In this document: positions 49,660 to 58,030 of the stretch, piece by piece | How the letters are laid out: each line of letters opens with the position of its first letter | How positions within the stretch are numbered: position 1 is the first letter of the stretch | Assembly (NCBI RefSeq): GCF_022132145.1 | Contig: NZ_JAJISP010000002.1 | Coordinates: forward strand, 62,001-126,000 | DNA length: 64,000 nt | Source of the DNA: Pseudomonas sp. MMS21 TM103 | Lineage (GTDB): Bacteria; Pseudomonadota; Gammaproteobacteria; Pseudomonadales; Pseudomonadaceae | Direction of reading: 5' to 3' | Made by a program: the position numbers and the translations under genes | The notes under the pieces: generated by a model | The model's input: the letters and a program-made list of their open reading frames with translations, nothing else | Told to the model about the DNA's origin: nothing | Databases searched by the model: none

Positions 49660-50871
49660 ATGATGCGAATGCCCACCACGTTCGGCATGAACCAGATCGT
49701 CAGCCATGGTTTCGGCATGTTCCTGTTTGCCGCCCTGATGCCCTATATGCGCGAGTCCATCGAGATCAGTGCCTGGCAGCTGGCGACCATCGGCGCCCTG
49801 ACCCAATTGGCCTATCTCGGCGGCGCCATGCTCCTGGGCCTGCTCGGCCATCGCCTGGGCACCGGCCGCCTGGCCCTGATCACCGGCATCACCTCCAGCA
49901 CCCTGCTGCTCACCATGTCGCAGCTGCGTGATCCCCTGCTGATCACGCTGGCCCTGACCTGCCTGGCCGCCAGCGCGGCGATCAGCTGGGGTTGCATCGT
50001 CGAGATCGTCAGCCGCTGCGCCCGCGCCGAGTCGCGCTCGACCTACCTGTCCTGCGCCTCCAGCGGCACGGCCTGGGGCTATGCGCTCAATGGCCTACTG
50101 ATCCTTGTCGTGGTGCCGCTGCTTGGCTGGCAGGCCAGCTGGCAGGTCGCAGGGCTGTTCGGCCTGCTGGTCGTGGCCCTGACCTGGCACATGCTGCGCG
50201 ACCTCAAGCCGGCGCCCGTCAATCCGACCGCCAGCGCCGGCCCGGTGGACTCGGTGATCCCCACTTCCCGGCTGTTCGCCACCATCATCGGCGAGCGCAC
50301 CGCCCTGTTCGCCTGCCTCATCTGCCTGCTCGTCGGCTTCACTACCATGCCGTTTTCCTACTGGCTCAACAGCTACCTGGATGAACTCAGCCTGCCGGCG
50401 GCTCTGGGCGGCTACACCTGGGCGACGGTCGGCGGCACGGGCATGGTGGCCGGTTTCCTCACCGGCAAGTTGGCCGACCGCAAGGGCCATGGCACCGCGC
50501 TGATGGTGATCTTCAGCGGCTTCACCCTGGGCTTGCTGGCATTCGTCGCGGACCCGGGCAAGTTCGCCCTGGTCGCCGGCTTCGGCTATGGCCTGATGTA
50601 CTTCCCTATGTGGGGCATCGTCGCCGGCTGGCTCAACCAGCACTATTCATCGACCGCGACCATGCAGATCAGCGGCATCTGCATGGTGACCTTCGGCCTG
50701 GGCGGCACCCTGGGCAACCTGCTGGCCGGCTATATCCGCGAAACCACAGGCTCGCTGCAGGACGTGTTCTTCGTGCTGACAGGCGCCTCGCTGCTGCTGG
50801 TGGCCCTCGCCATCGTCATCCTGCGCGGCGACCGCCAGGCAGCGCTGATGGCGAGGCCGGCAGCCGCGTAG
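49660..50871 (+). CDS. MFS transporter, YbfB/YjiJ-like
   Basis: A 403-residue major facilitator protein with 12 predicted helices. The first begins with FGMNQIVSHGFGMFLFAALMPYM, and the loop between helices 2 and 3 reads GLLGHRLGTGRLAL, a variant of the family motif GxLaDrxGrR. A second copy is seen as GKLADRKGHGTALM between helices 8 and 9. GGAG lies 5 bases before the chosen ATG. Divergent from the LysR gene. The substrate is unknown; efflux or organic-acid transport are both possible. Confidence 0.88.
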   Translation: MMRMPTTFGMNQIVSHGFGMFLFAALMPYMRESIEISAWQLATIGALTQLAYLGGAMLLGLLGHRLGTGRLALITGITSSTLLLTMSQLRDPLLITLALTCLAASAAISWGCIVEIVSRCARAESRSTYLSCASSGTAWGYALNGLLILVVVPLLGWQASWQVAGLFGLLVVALTWHMLRDLKPAPVNPTASAGPVDSVIPTSRLFATIIGERTALFACLICLLVGFTTMPFSYWLNSYLDELSLPAALGGYTWATVGGTGMVAGFLTGKLADRKGHGTALMVIFSGFTLGLLAFVADPGKFALVAGFGYGLMYFPMWGIVAGWLNQHYSSTATMQISGICMVTFGLGGTLGNLLAGYIRETTGSLQDVFFVLTGASLLLVALAIVILRGDRQAALMARPAAA

Positions 50872-50904
50872 TCCTGCTGATTTCCGATAAAGGTGGCGCT
50901 TGCC

Positions 50905-51507
50905 CTAAGCGGCTGCGCCGCTGTGAAAGCGGAATTCCTTGTCGGGCGTGAGGATCGCCTCGCGCTCGACCTCGGCGAAGTACGCCACTCGCTCATCGAT
51001 AGGCTCTGCCGAATAGTCGCGCGCCATCTTCAGGTAACCCTGGTAGTGCCGCGCCTCGGACTTGAGCAGCGAGCGATAGAACTGACCCAACTCCTCATCG
51101 AGATGCGGCGCCAGGCGAAAGAACCGTTCGCAGGAACGCGCCTCGATAAAAGCGCCGACAATCAGGGTGTCCACCAGCTTGTGCGGCTCACTGGTGCGCA
51201 TGTGCTTGTGCAGCCGCTGGGCATACAGGGCAGCGCTGACCGGACGATAGGTGATCCCACGCTTCTTCATCAGCGCCGCGACCTGCTCGAAATGACGCAG
51301 TTCCTCACGGGCCAAACGCGACAAATTGTGCTGCAAATCGGCCTTTTCGATATAGCGAAAAAGCAGGGTCAAGGCGGTTGATGCGGCCTTCTTCTCGCAA
51401 TTGGCGTGATCTATCAGCATCAGATCCTGATTCTGCAAGGCTTGGGCAATCCAGGCGTCAGGAGTTGGGCACAACAGGAAGGCTTCAATTTCAGGTAACA
51501 GTTGCAT
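50905..51507 (-). CDS. miaE: tRNA 2-methylthio-N6-isopentenyladenosine(37) hydroxylase
   Basis: A 200-residue ferritin-like diiron monooxygenase that hydroxylates the isopentenyl side chain of ms2i6A37. The diiron ligands are visible in EELRHFEQVA, EARSCERFF and SEARHYQGY. Length and order of motifs match the family. It converges on the MFS gene and is divergent from the universal stress gene. Confidence 0.94.
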   Translation of the reverse strand: MQLLPEIEAFLLCPTPDAWIAQALQNQDLMLIDHANCEKKAASTALTLLFRYIEKADLQHNLSRLAREELRHFEQVAALMKKRGITYRPVSAALYAQRLHKHMRTSEPHKLVDTLIVGAFIEARSCERFFRLAPHLDEELGQFYRSLLKSEARHYQGYLKMARDYSAEPIDERVAYFAEVEREAILTPDKEFRFHSGAAA

Positions 51508-51592
51508 AAGCTCACGAGATCCAATGGCAGCCTCGTCTGACGGGCTGGGCCGGCCATTATACGAGTGAAGCGGCGCGCGACCAGCCGGTCAG

Positions 51593-51606
51593 TTGATACC
51601 GGTCAA
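51593..51606. promoter_or_regulatory. Anr/FNR-type box upstream of the first universal stress gene
   Basis: TTGATACCGGTCAA matches the Anr/FNR consensus TTGAT-N4-ATCAA at 9 of 10 defined positions. It is 82 bases before the ATG, compatible with activation under low oxygen. Confidence 0.7.
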
Positions 51607-51687
51607 GAACTCAGTACTGTTGCTGCATCTATGCTGTACCTATAGTTAGGTGTTACGAGTCACAACCCACTTCGGACGGAGGCGAGC

Positions 51688-52551
51688 ATGCAAGCCATTC
51701 GCAACATTTTAGTCGTCATGGAACCAGAACGACCCGAAGGCTTGGCTCTCAAGCGGGCCAAATTGATCGCTGGCGTGACCCAATCGCACCTGCACTTGCT
51801 GGTCTGCGGCAAGAAGCATGACCACTCGAGCTATCTCAGTGACCTGTGCGCCACACTCGACAAGGAGGGCTACAGTACCTCCAGTCAGCAGGCATGGCAT
51901 GAAAACCTGCACCAGACCATCATCACCGTGCAGCAGGCCGAAGGCTGTGGCCTGGTGATCAAGCAGCACTTTCCTGACAATCCACTGAAAAAAGCCCTGC
52001 TCACCCCTGACGACTGGAAACTGCTGCGTTATTGCCCGGCCCCGGTGTTGATGGTGAAAACCGACAAACCCTGGACTGGCGGCACCATACTCGCCGCGGT
52101 CGATGTCGGTAACGCCGACGGTGAACACCGCACCCTGCACAACAGCATCGTCAACCACGGCTACGACATCGCCGCGCTGGCCAAGGCCAACCTGCATGTG
52201 ATCAGCGCCCATCCTGCGCCGATGCTCTCGGCCGCAGACCCGACCTTCCAGCTGAAAGAGACCATCGAGGCGCGTTATCGCGAGCAGTGCAAAGCCTTCC
52301 AGGCCGAATACGACATTGCCGAAGAGCGCCTGCATATCGCCGAAGGCCCGGCCGATGTGCTGATTCCGCAAGTTGCTCATCAACTGAATGCCGCCGTGAC
52401 CGTGATCGGCACAGTGGCTCGCACCGGACTGTCAGGGGCGTTGATCGGCAACACTGCCGAGGTGATCCTCGACGCGCTGGATTGCGACGTCCTGGTGCTC
52501 AAGCCCGATGACATCATTGCCCACCTGGAGGAACTGGTAGCACAGCACTGA
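51688..52551 (+). CDS. Universal stress protein with two Usp domains
   Basis: A 287-residue UspE-like protein with tandem Usp domains (about 1-135 and 150-280). The second domain keeps the nucleotide-binding-like loop VIGTVARTGLSGALIGNTAEVIL; the first lacks an obvious one. GGAGGCGAGC precedes the ATG. Pseudomonas proteins of this kind are induced by Anr under anaerobiosis and aid survival. An Anr-type box lies upstream. Confidence 0.92.
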   Translation: MQAIRNILVVMEPERPEGLALKRAKLIAGVTQSHLHLLVCGKKHDHSSYLSDLCATLDKEGYSTSSQQAWHENLHQTIITVQQAEGCGLVIKQHFPDNPLKKALLTPDDWKLLRYCPAPVLMVKTDKPWTGGTILAAVDVGNADGEHRTLHNSIVNHGYDIAALAKANLHVISAHPAPMLSAADPTFQLKETIEARYREQCKAFQAEYDIAEERLHIAEGPADVLIPQVAHQLNAAVTVIGTVARTGLSGALIGNTAEVILDALDCDVLVLKPDDIIAHLEELVAQH

Positions 52552-52758
52552 CCCCCCGCCACCCAAGCCGCCTGCCGGTGGCTTATTGCCTGCCGCCTAC
52601 CTGTGCGGGTGCAACGGCAATAGCACCGCCTGGCGGCGGCTCCTCAACTAGCCGACATACGGCAAGGCAAAAGCGTTGAGCATCGACCATGCTGGCTAGG
52701 TTCCAGTCAGGCCAGCAGTACCTCTCCCATTGCACGGCATCATGAGGTCGGCCTCTAT

Positions 52759-52771
52759 CACAGTCACTGTG
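52759..52771. promoter_or_regulatory. 13-bp palindrome upstream of the second universal stress gene
   Basis: CACAGT-C-ACTGTG is a perfect 6-1-6 palindrome 29 bases before the ATG. It could be an operator or a short RNA hairpin near the ribosome site. No Anr box is obvious in this 249-base gap. Confidence 0.4.
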
Positions 52772-52800
52772 GTGTAGATCGAACCTTGTGGGAGATAGCC

Positions 52801-53703
52801 ATGCATAGCATTCGCCGCATCCTGGTGGCGCTCAATTCCGAGCAACCCGACAGCCTCCCATTGAGACGCGCCAAGCACATAGCCACGGGTATTCACGCAG
52901 AAATCCACTTATTGCTTTGTGACAACCGGCGCGACCAGGCGCCGTTCCTCCGCCACCTTAGCGAACAGCTCAAAGGGGAGGGATTTGTTGTATCCACGCA
53001 ACAGATCGACTGCGACCATTCGCAACCAGCAAACGCAATTCTCGCCACCCTGCAAGCCAACCCTTGCGACTTACTGATCAAGCAGCATTACCCCGATAAC
53101 CTGTGGATCAAGCACCTGATCACCCCTGAGGACTGGAGGCTGCTTCGTCAATCCCCGGTTCCGGTATTGCTGACCAAGACCGGGCGGCCCTGGAGTGGCG
53201 GCCGGGTTCTGGCAGCCATGGATATAGAAAACGCCGAGAACCAGCATCGTGAACTGCAAGGCAGCATCATAGGACATGCAGTCGATCTCGCCGCATTGAT
53301 CGGTGGTTCCACCCATGTGGTCAGTGCCTATCCGGCAACACCCTTTCCCGCAGCTGACTCCTGCGCGCCACGCTACGACGGCAACGCGTCCCACTGTCTC
53401 GAGGCAAGCCGCTGGTTCAAAGAGGAATATCAGCTCCACGATTATCAACTGCATATTGGCGAAGGCCCTGCCAAGGCGCTGATCCTGCAGATCGCCCATC
53501 AACTGGAGATAGCAATCACCGTCATTGGCACCGTCGGGCGCAATGGTCTCGCGGGAATGCTGATAGGCAATACGGCAGAAGCGATACTAGACCGGCTCGA
53601 CAGCGACCTGCTGGTTCTGAAACCTCACGACCACGCAGTCCATTTGCTGGAGCCCTACGAGGAACTCCAGCAAACACCGGACGAGACTATCCATCGGGCT
53701 TAG
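52801..53703 (+). CDS. Universal stress protein with two Usp domains, second copy
   Basis: A 300-residue paralogue of the preceding protein, with the same tandem Usp layout and the shared phrases LIKQHYPDN and LTKTGRPWSGG. The second domain keeps VIGTVGRNGLAGMLIGNTAEAIL. GGGAGA precedes the ATG. The C-terminal tail after about residue 275 (PYEELQQTPDETIHRA) is longer than in the first copy. The pair arose by tandem duplication but is separated by 249 bases, so each may be regulated separately. Confidence 0.92.
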   Translation: MHSIRRILVALNSEQPDSLPLRRAKHIATGIHAEIHLLLCDNRRDQAPFLRHLSEQLKGEGFVVSTQQIDCDHSQPANAILATLQANPCDLLIKQHYPDNLWIKHLITPEDWRLLRQSPVPVLLTKTGRPWSGGRVLAAMDIENAENQHRELQGSIIGHAVDLAALIGGSTHVVSAYPATPFPAADSCAPRYDGNASHCLEASRWFKEEYQLHDYQLHIGEGPAKALILQIAHQLEIAITVIGTVGRNGLAGMLIGNTAEAILDRLDSDLLVLKPHDHAVHLLEPYEELQQTPDETIHRA

Positions 53704-53754
53704 CCGCGAATAACCAATTCCGTGAGCAGACTGCCCTTTTGCTCCAGGCAATGA

Positions 53755-54231
53755 TCAGAAGCGTGACTGCAAGCCCTCACGCATGAACTTCGGGGCCATG
53801 TAGCGCTCGTAGTGTGCCTCGGAGAGCAGGAAAAATTCGCGATCGATGGCATCACGCAACTCGGGAAGGCTCCAGTCGCGAAACTCGGGCAGCAACACCA
53901 TGCCGTAGGCCTCCAGCTGGTTGATCGCCCGGGCGCCACGGGCAATCAGCTGGTATGCCCAGCAGTAAGGCGACTGCTGCGGCACGAAGCGGATTTTCCG
54001 TTGCTCCAACTGGTTGCGCAGGCGCGCCCCATCGAAAACTTCCAGCTTGGATGTCATCACCTGCACCAACAACACCTCGAGGCGCAGCCAGACCGCGTAT
54101 TTTTCCTCGTCGCTATAGCTGTTCCAGTTGATCACTTCATGGTGAAAGCGTTTGCAGCCACGGCACACCACGTCACCGTAGACAGTGGAGCAAAGGCCGA
54201 CACACGGGGTCTTGATGCGCTGATTGGACAT
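53755..54231 (-). CDS. DUF1289 domain protein
   Basis: A 158-residue cytoplasmic protein. The N-terminal DUF1289 domain (residues 1-50) has four cysteines in the order CVGLCSTVYGDVVCRGCKR, consistent with a metal site, followed by the family phrase INWNSYSDEEKYAVWLRLE. The remaining 100 residues are a helical extension of unknown role. It converges on the second universal stress gene and is divergent from acnB. Confidence 0.88.
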   Translation of the reverse strand: MSNQRIKTPCVGLCSTVYGDVVCRGCKRFHHEVINWNSYSDEEKYAVWLRLEVLLVQVMTSKLEVFDGARLRNQLEQRKIRFVPQQSPYCWAYQLIARGARAINQLEAYGMVLLPEFRDWSLPELRDAIDREFFLLSEAHYERYMAPKFMREGLQSRF

Positions 54232-54462
54232 GGCAAGGATGGATACATGCTGGCGGAAAGGCGGGCATGTTAGCCCTTTGTCTAAGTCAGTTCACCCCTG
54301 TCGAGCGACCGGCTGACAGCTACCGCACACTTGCCGGCAGCATGGACAAGAGACCGGATACCCACCTTGACCCGAGGAAAACTCGACGTTTCACCGACGT
54401 TCTCTACATCTGCCCTTTGCAGATGCGATTTGTACCTGGTCTGCTCGCTGCGGGGCTTTAGC

Positions 54463-54491
54463 TTAACTTTACCGAAGCTTTCCAGTAGAAT
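54463..54491 (+). promoter_or_regulatory. Probable sigma-70 promoter of acnB
   Basis: TTAACT and TAGAAT are separated by 17 bases. Predicted transcription would begin near 54498, leaving a leader of about 284 bases before the acnB start. Confidence 0.5.
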
Positions 54492-54497
54492 CGGCCC

Positions 54498-54781
54498 GCC
54501 TTTTATAGGCGCCAATGTCCGTTGGAAGCTGTTTTCAAAGCGTCACGAGCACAGTAAATCCTGCAGGTACGATGTTGACGCAGGCCCTTGGAACGCCCTT
54601 TCAAGTGCCTGCGCCAGCCCTCATCAATCCGTCCTGCCGGCGTAAAACTTTGAAAACAGCTTCTGCAAGAAACCTCTGAAACCATGGCTGAGGGGCCCAT
54701 AAAGCCACGAAGCGCCTGGTTCAGGGTTTTCTGGATCGCGTCCCGGACAACCCTTTGGGACCACTGATGAGGGTAATAACT
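54498..54781 (+). promoter_or_regulatory. Long acnB leader with a 16-bp inverted repeat
   Basis: The leader contains GAAGCTGTTTTCAAAG at 54525-54540 and its exact reverse complement CTTTGAAAACAGCTTC at 54648-54663, enclosing 107 bases. In RNA this would close a long stem-loop. No coding frame in the 284 bases is convincing. The element could regulate acnB or be the termini of a small mobile or ncRNA unit. Confidence 0.6.
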
Positions 54782-57391
54782 GTGCTTGAAGCCTATCGCA
54801 TACACGTAGCAGAGCGTGCCGCTCAGGGTATCGTGCCCCAGCCGCTGAACGCCGAACAAACCGCAGGCCTGATCGAGCTGCTGAAGAACCCGCCGGTTGG
54901 CGAAGAAGCCTTTCTCCTCGACCTGATCACCAACCGCGTACCGCCAGGCGTGGACGAAGCTGCCTACGTCAAGGCCGGCTTCCTCTCTGCCATCGCCAAA
55001 GGCGAAGCCACCTCCCCGCTGATCGACAAGCAACACGCCGTCGAACTGCTCGGCACCATGCAGGGCGGCTACAACATCGCCACCCTGGTTGAGCTGCTCG
55101 ACGACAGCGAACTGGCCGCTACTACTGCCGCCCAACTGAAGCACACCCTGCTGATGTTCGACGCTTTCCACGACGTTGCGGAAAAAGCCAAGAACGGCAA
55201 CGCTCACGCTCAAGGCGTGCTGCAGTCCTGGGCCGATGGCGAGTGGTTCAAGAACCGCCCGACCCTGGCCGACAAGATCAGCCTGCGCGTGTTCAAGGTG
55301 ACTGGCGAAACCAACACCGACGACCTTTCCCCTGCGCCTGATGCCTGGTCGCGCCCGGACATCCCGCTGCACGCCCTGGCCATGCTGAAAATGGCTCGCG
55401 ATGGCATCGTGCCCGATGAGCAAGGCGTCACCGGCCCGATGAAGCAAATCGAAACCATGCGTGGCGAAGGCTTCCCTATCGCTTACGTGGGTGACGTGGT
55501 CGGTACCGGCTCCTCGCGCAAATCCGCCACCAACTCGGTGCTGTGGTTCTTCGGCGACGACGTACCAAACGTGCCAAACAAGCGCGCGGGCGGCTTCTGC
55601 TTCGGCAACAAGATTGCTCCGATCTTCTACAACACCATGGAAGACGCCGGCGCTCTGCCGATCGAATTCGACGTATCTCAGATGCACATGGGCGACGTGA
55701 TCGACCTGTACCCGCATGCCGGGAAGGTCTGCAAGCACGGCAGCGACGAAGTCCTGACTCGCTTCGAGATGAAGACTCCGGTGCTGCTCGACGAAGTCCG
55801 TGCCGGCGGCCGTATCCCGCTGATCATCGGTCGCGGCCTGACCGAGAAAGCGCGGGCCGAACTGGGCCTGGGCCCAACCGATCTGTTCAAGCTGCCTGAG
55901 CCGCCTGCTGAAAGCACCAAGGGTTTCACCCTGGCGCAGAAGATGGTTGGCAAGGCCTGCGGTCTGGCGGAAGGTCAAGGCGTACGCCCTGGCACTTACT
56001 GCGAGCCGAAGATGACCACCGTCGGCTCCCAGGACACCACTGGCCCGATGACTCGCGACGAGCTGAAAGACCTGGCGTGCCTGGGCTTCTCCGCCGACCT
56101 GGTCATGCAGTCGTTCTGCCACACCGCGGCCTACCCGAAGCCGATCGACGTGACCACCCACCACACCCTGCCGGATTTCATCCGCACCCGTGGTGGCGTG
56201 TCCCTGCGTCCAGGCGACGGCATCATTCACAGCTGGCTGAACCGCATGCTGCTGCCGGATACCGTCGGTACCGGTGGCGACTCGCACACCCGCTTCCCGA
56301 TGGGCATCTCGTTCCCGGCCGGCTCCGGCCTGGTAGCGTTCGCTGCCGCCACCGGCGTCATGCCGCTGGACATGCCGGAGTCCATCTTGGTGCGCTTCAA
56401 GGGCAAACTGCAACCAGGCATCACCCTGCGTGACCTGGTCCATGCGATCCCTTACTACGCGATCCAGAAAGGCCTGCTGACCGTTGAGAAGAAGGGCAAG
56501 ATCAACGCCTTCTCCGGCCGCATCCTCGAGATCGAAGGCCTGGACGAACTGACTGTCGAGCAAGCCTTCGAGTTGTCCGATGCCTCCGCCGAGCGTTCCG
56601 CTGCCGGTTGCACCATCAAGCTGCCGGAAAAGGCCATCGCCGAGTACCTGCAATCGAACATCACCCTGCTGCGCTGGATGATCAGCGAAGGCTACGGCGA
56701 TGCACGGACCATGGAGCGTCGCGCTCAGGCGATGGAAGCCTGGCTGGCCGATCCTAAGCTGATGACTGCCGACAAGGACGCCGAGTACGCCGAAATCATC
56801 GAAATCGATCTGGCCGATATCAACGAGCCGGTCCTCTGCGCCCCGAACGACCCGGACGATGCCCGTCTGCTGTCCAGCGTTCAAGGCGAAAAGATCGACG
56901 AAGTGTTCATCGGCTCGTGCATGACCAACATTGGTCACTTCCGCGCGGCTGGCAAGCTGCTGGAGAAAGTCGAAGGCTCCCTGCCTACTCGCCTGTGGCT
57001 CTCGCCGCCAACCAAGATGGACCAGCATCAGCTCACCGAAGAAGGCTACTACGGCATCTACGGCAAAGCCGGCGCGCGCATGGAAATGCCAGGCTGCTCG
57101 CTGTGCATGGGTAACCAGGCACGCGTTGAAGCGAACTCCACCGTGGTGTCGACCTCGACCCGTAACTTCCCCAACCGTCTGGGCGATGGTGCCAACGTCT
57201 ACCTGGCTTCGGCCGAGTTGGCTGCGGTTGCGGCGATCACCGGCAAACTGCCGACCGTCGAGGAGTACATGGTCTACGCGAAGGAAATCGACACCATGGC
57301 AGCCGATGTCTATCGCTACCTGAGTTTCGACCAGATCGCCGAGTTCCGTGAAGCTGCAGCGAACGCCAACATCCCGGTCGTTCAAGCCTAA
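54782..57391 (+). CDS. acnB: Aconitate hydratase B (bifunctional with 2-methylisocitrate dehydratase)
   Basis: An 869-residue [4Fe-4S] enzyme of the TCA cycle. The N-terminal HEAT-like and swivel domains are followed by the catalytic core with GDSHTRFP. The cluster cysteines are in SCMTNIGHF and CSLCMGNQ near the C-terminus. The GTG at 54782 is chosen because it gives the standard VLEAYR start and exact family length; an in-frame ATG at 54767 would add five residues. A strong terminator follows. Confidence 0.97.
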   Translation: MLEAYRIHVAERAAQGIVPQPLNAEQTAGLIELLKNPPVGEEAFLLDLITNRVPPGVDEAAYVKAGFLSAIAKGEATSPLIDKQHAVELLGTMQGGYNIATLVELLDDSELAATTAAQLKHTLLMFDAFHDVAEKAKNGNAHAQGVLQSWADGEWFKNRPTLADKISLRVFKVTGETNTDDLSPAPDAWSRPDIPLHALAMLKMARDGIVPDEQGVTGPMKQIETMRGEGFPIAYVGDVVGTGSSRKSATNSVLWFFGDDVPNVPNKRAGGFCFGNKIAPIFYNTMEDAGALPIEFDVSQMHMGDVIDLYPHAGKVCKHGSDEVLTRFEMKTPVLLDEVRAGGRIPLIIGRGLTEKARAELGLGPTDLFKLPEPPAESTKGFTLAQKMVGKACGLAEGQGVRPGTYCEPKMTTVGSQDTTGPMTRDELKDLACLGFSADLVMQSFCHTAAYPKPIDVTTHHTLPDFIRTRGGVSLRPGDGIIHSWLNRMLLPDTVGTGGDSHTRFPMGISFPAGSGLVAFAAATGVMPLDMPESILVRFKGKLQPGITLRDLVHAIPYYAIQKGLLTVEKKGKINAFSGRILEIEGLDELTVEQAFELSDASAERSAAGCTIKLPEKAIAEYLQSNITLLRWMISEGYGDARTMERRAQAMEAWLADPKLMTADKDAEYAEIIEIDLADINEPVLCAPNDPDDARLLSSVQGEKIDEVFIGSCMTNIGHFRAAGKLLEKVEGSLPTRLWLSPPTKMDQHQLTEEGYYGIYGKAGARMEMPGCSLCMGNQARVEANSTVVSTSTRNFPNRLGDGANVYLASAELAAVAAITGKLPTVEEYMVYAKEIDTMAADVYRYLSFDQIAEFREAAANANIPVVQA

Positions 57392-57404
57392 CGCTACAAC
57401 GCTA

Positions 57405-57438
57405 CAAAAAAAGCCCCGCCACCGTGCGGGGCTTTTTC
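57405..57438 (+). terminator. Terminator after acnB
   Basis: AAGCCCCGC pairs with GCGGGGCTT around a 6-base loop and is followed by TTTCTTGG. A 6-A run precedes it. It starts 13 bases after the acnB stop. Confidence 0.93.
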
Positions 57439-57528
57439 TTGGCTGAAGCCCTTGCAGGCGAATGCCCAGCAGCTACCTTTTGCGAGAGGGGGTAACAGCG
57501 GACTCACTTCCAGCATAAGAAGCATTTC

Positions 57529-57738
57529 ATGAAAATCTGGCTTATCGCAGCGCTATGCGCTTCTGCCCTGGCCGGCTGTAGCAGCGAATACATCATCACC
57601 ACCACCGATGGCCAGATGCTGACCAGCGAGTGCAAGCCTCGCCTGGATAACGACACGGGCATGATCGAATTCACCGACAGTGAAGGGCGCAAGCTGCAAG
57701 TCCCGCCGGGCACCATCAAGCAGATGCTCGAACGTTGA
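57529..57738 (+). CDS. YgdI/YgdR family small lipoprotein
   Basis: A 69-residue lipoprotein with a short signal peptide and lipobox (ALAGC, C17), followed by the family phrase YIITTTDGQMLTSECKP. The mature part is a small beta-rich SH3-like domain (DUF903). Such proteins are abundant outer-membrane lipoproteins of unknown function. It lies between acnB and nasS with its own gaps on both sides. Confidence 0.92.
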   Translation: MKIWLIAALCASALAGCSSEYIITTTDGQMLTSECKPRLDNDTGMIEFTDSEGRKLQVPPGTIKQMLER

Positions 57739-57889
57739 GTGCAACCTGGGCTGGGGCTGTGAACAGATCGAGCGCCTTCGCGAGAGCGACTTCAGGCGCT
57801 TGCCGCCAGCGAAAATCATTTCACGACCCCCAACGCCTTCCCTTTCATTGCCCTGCGCCAGTCATGGTTCTGCCAACAGATCCCGCGTA

Positions 57890-57907
57890 CTGGCATATCA
57901 CTTGCTT
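57890..57907 (+). promoter_or_regulatory. Sigma-54 promoter upstream of nasS
   Basis: CTGGCATATCACTTGCTT has GG and GC exactly 10 bases apart, with one mismatch in the -24 element (TGGCAT for TGGCAC) and a perfect TTGCTT -12 element. Predicted start near 57917, about 114 bases before the nasS ATG. Confidence 0.75.
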
Positions 57908-58030
57908 AATCCCAAACAACAGAGCCCTTCCAACGGCGGAATCGGCTTGATAGACAATGGTGTCGCTCCAATCGCTGGGTCATGCAGCCATTGGAACGGC
58001 ACCTTTTTGTATTGATCTGGGAAAAGCGCC

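Noticed and set aside
54503..57385. A 960-residue open frame antisense to acnB
   Set aside because: It mirrors the codon structure of acnB, a usual effect of high third-position GC, and has no recognisable domains.
57854..57871. NtrC-binding dyad upstream of nasS
   Set aside because: Only partial match to the consensus, a 4-base rather than 3-base spacer, and closer to the promoter than usual enhancer sites; mentioned only as weak support.
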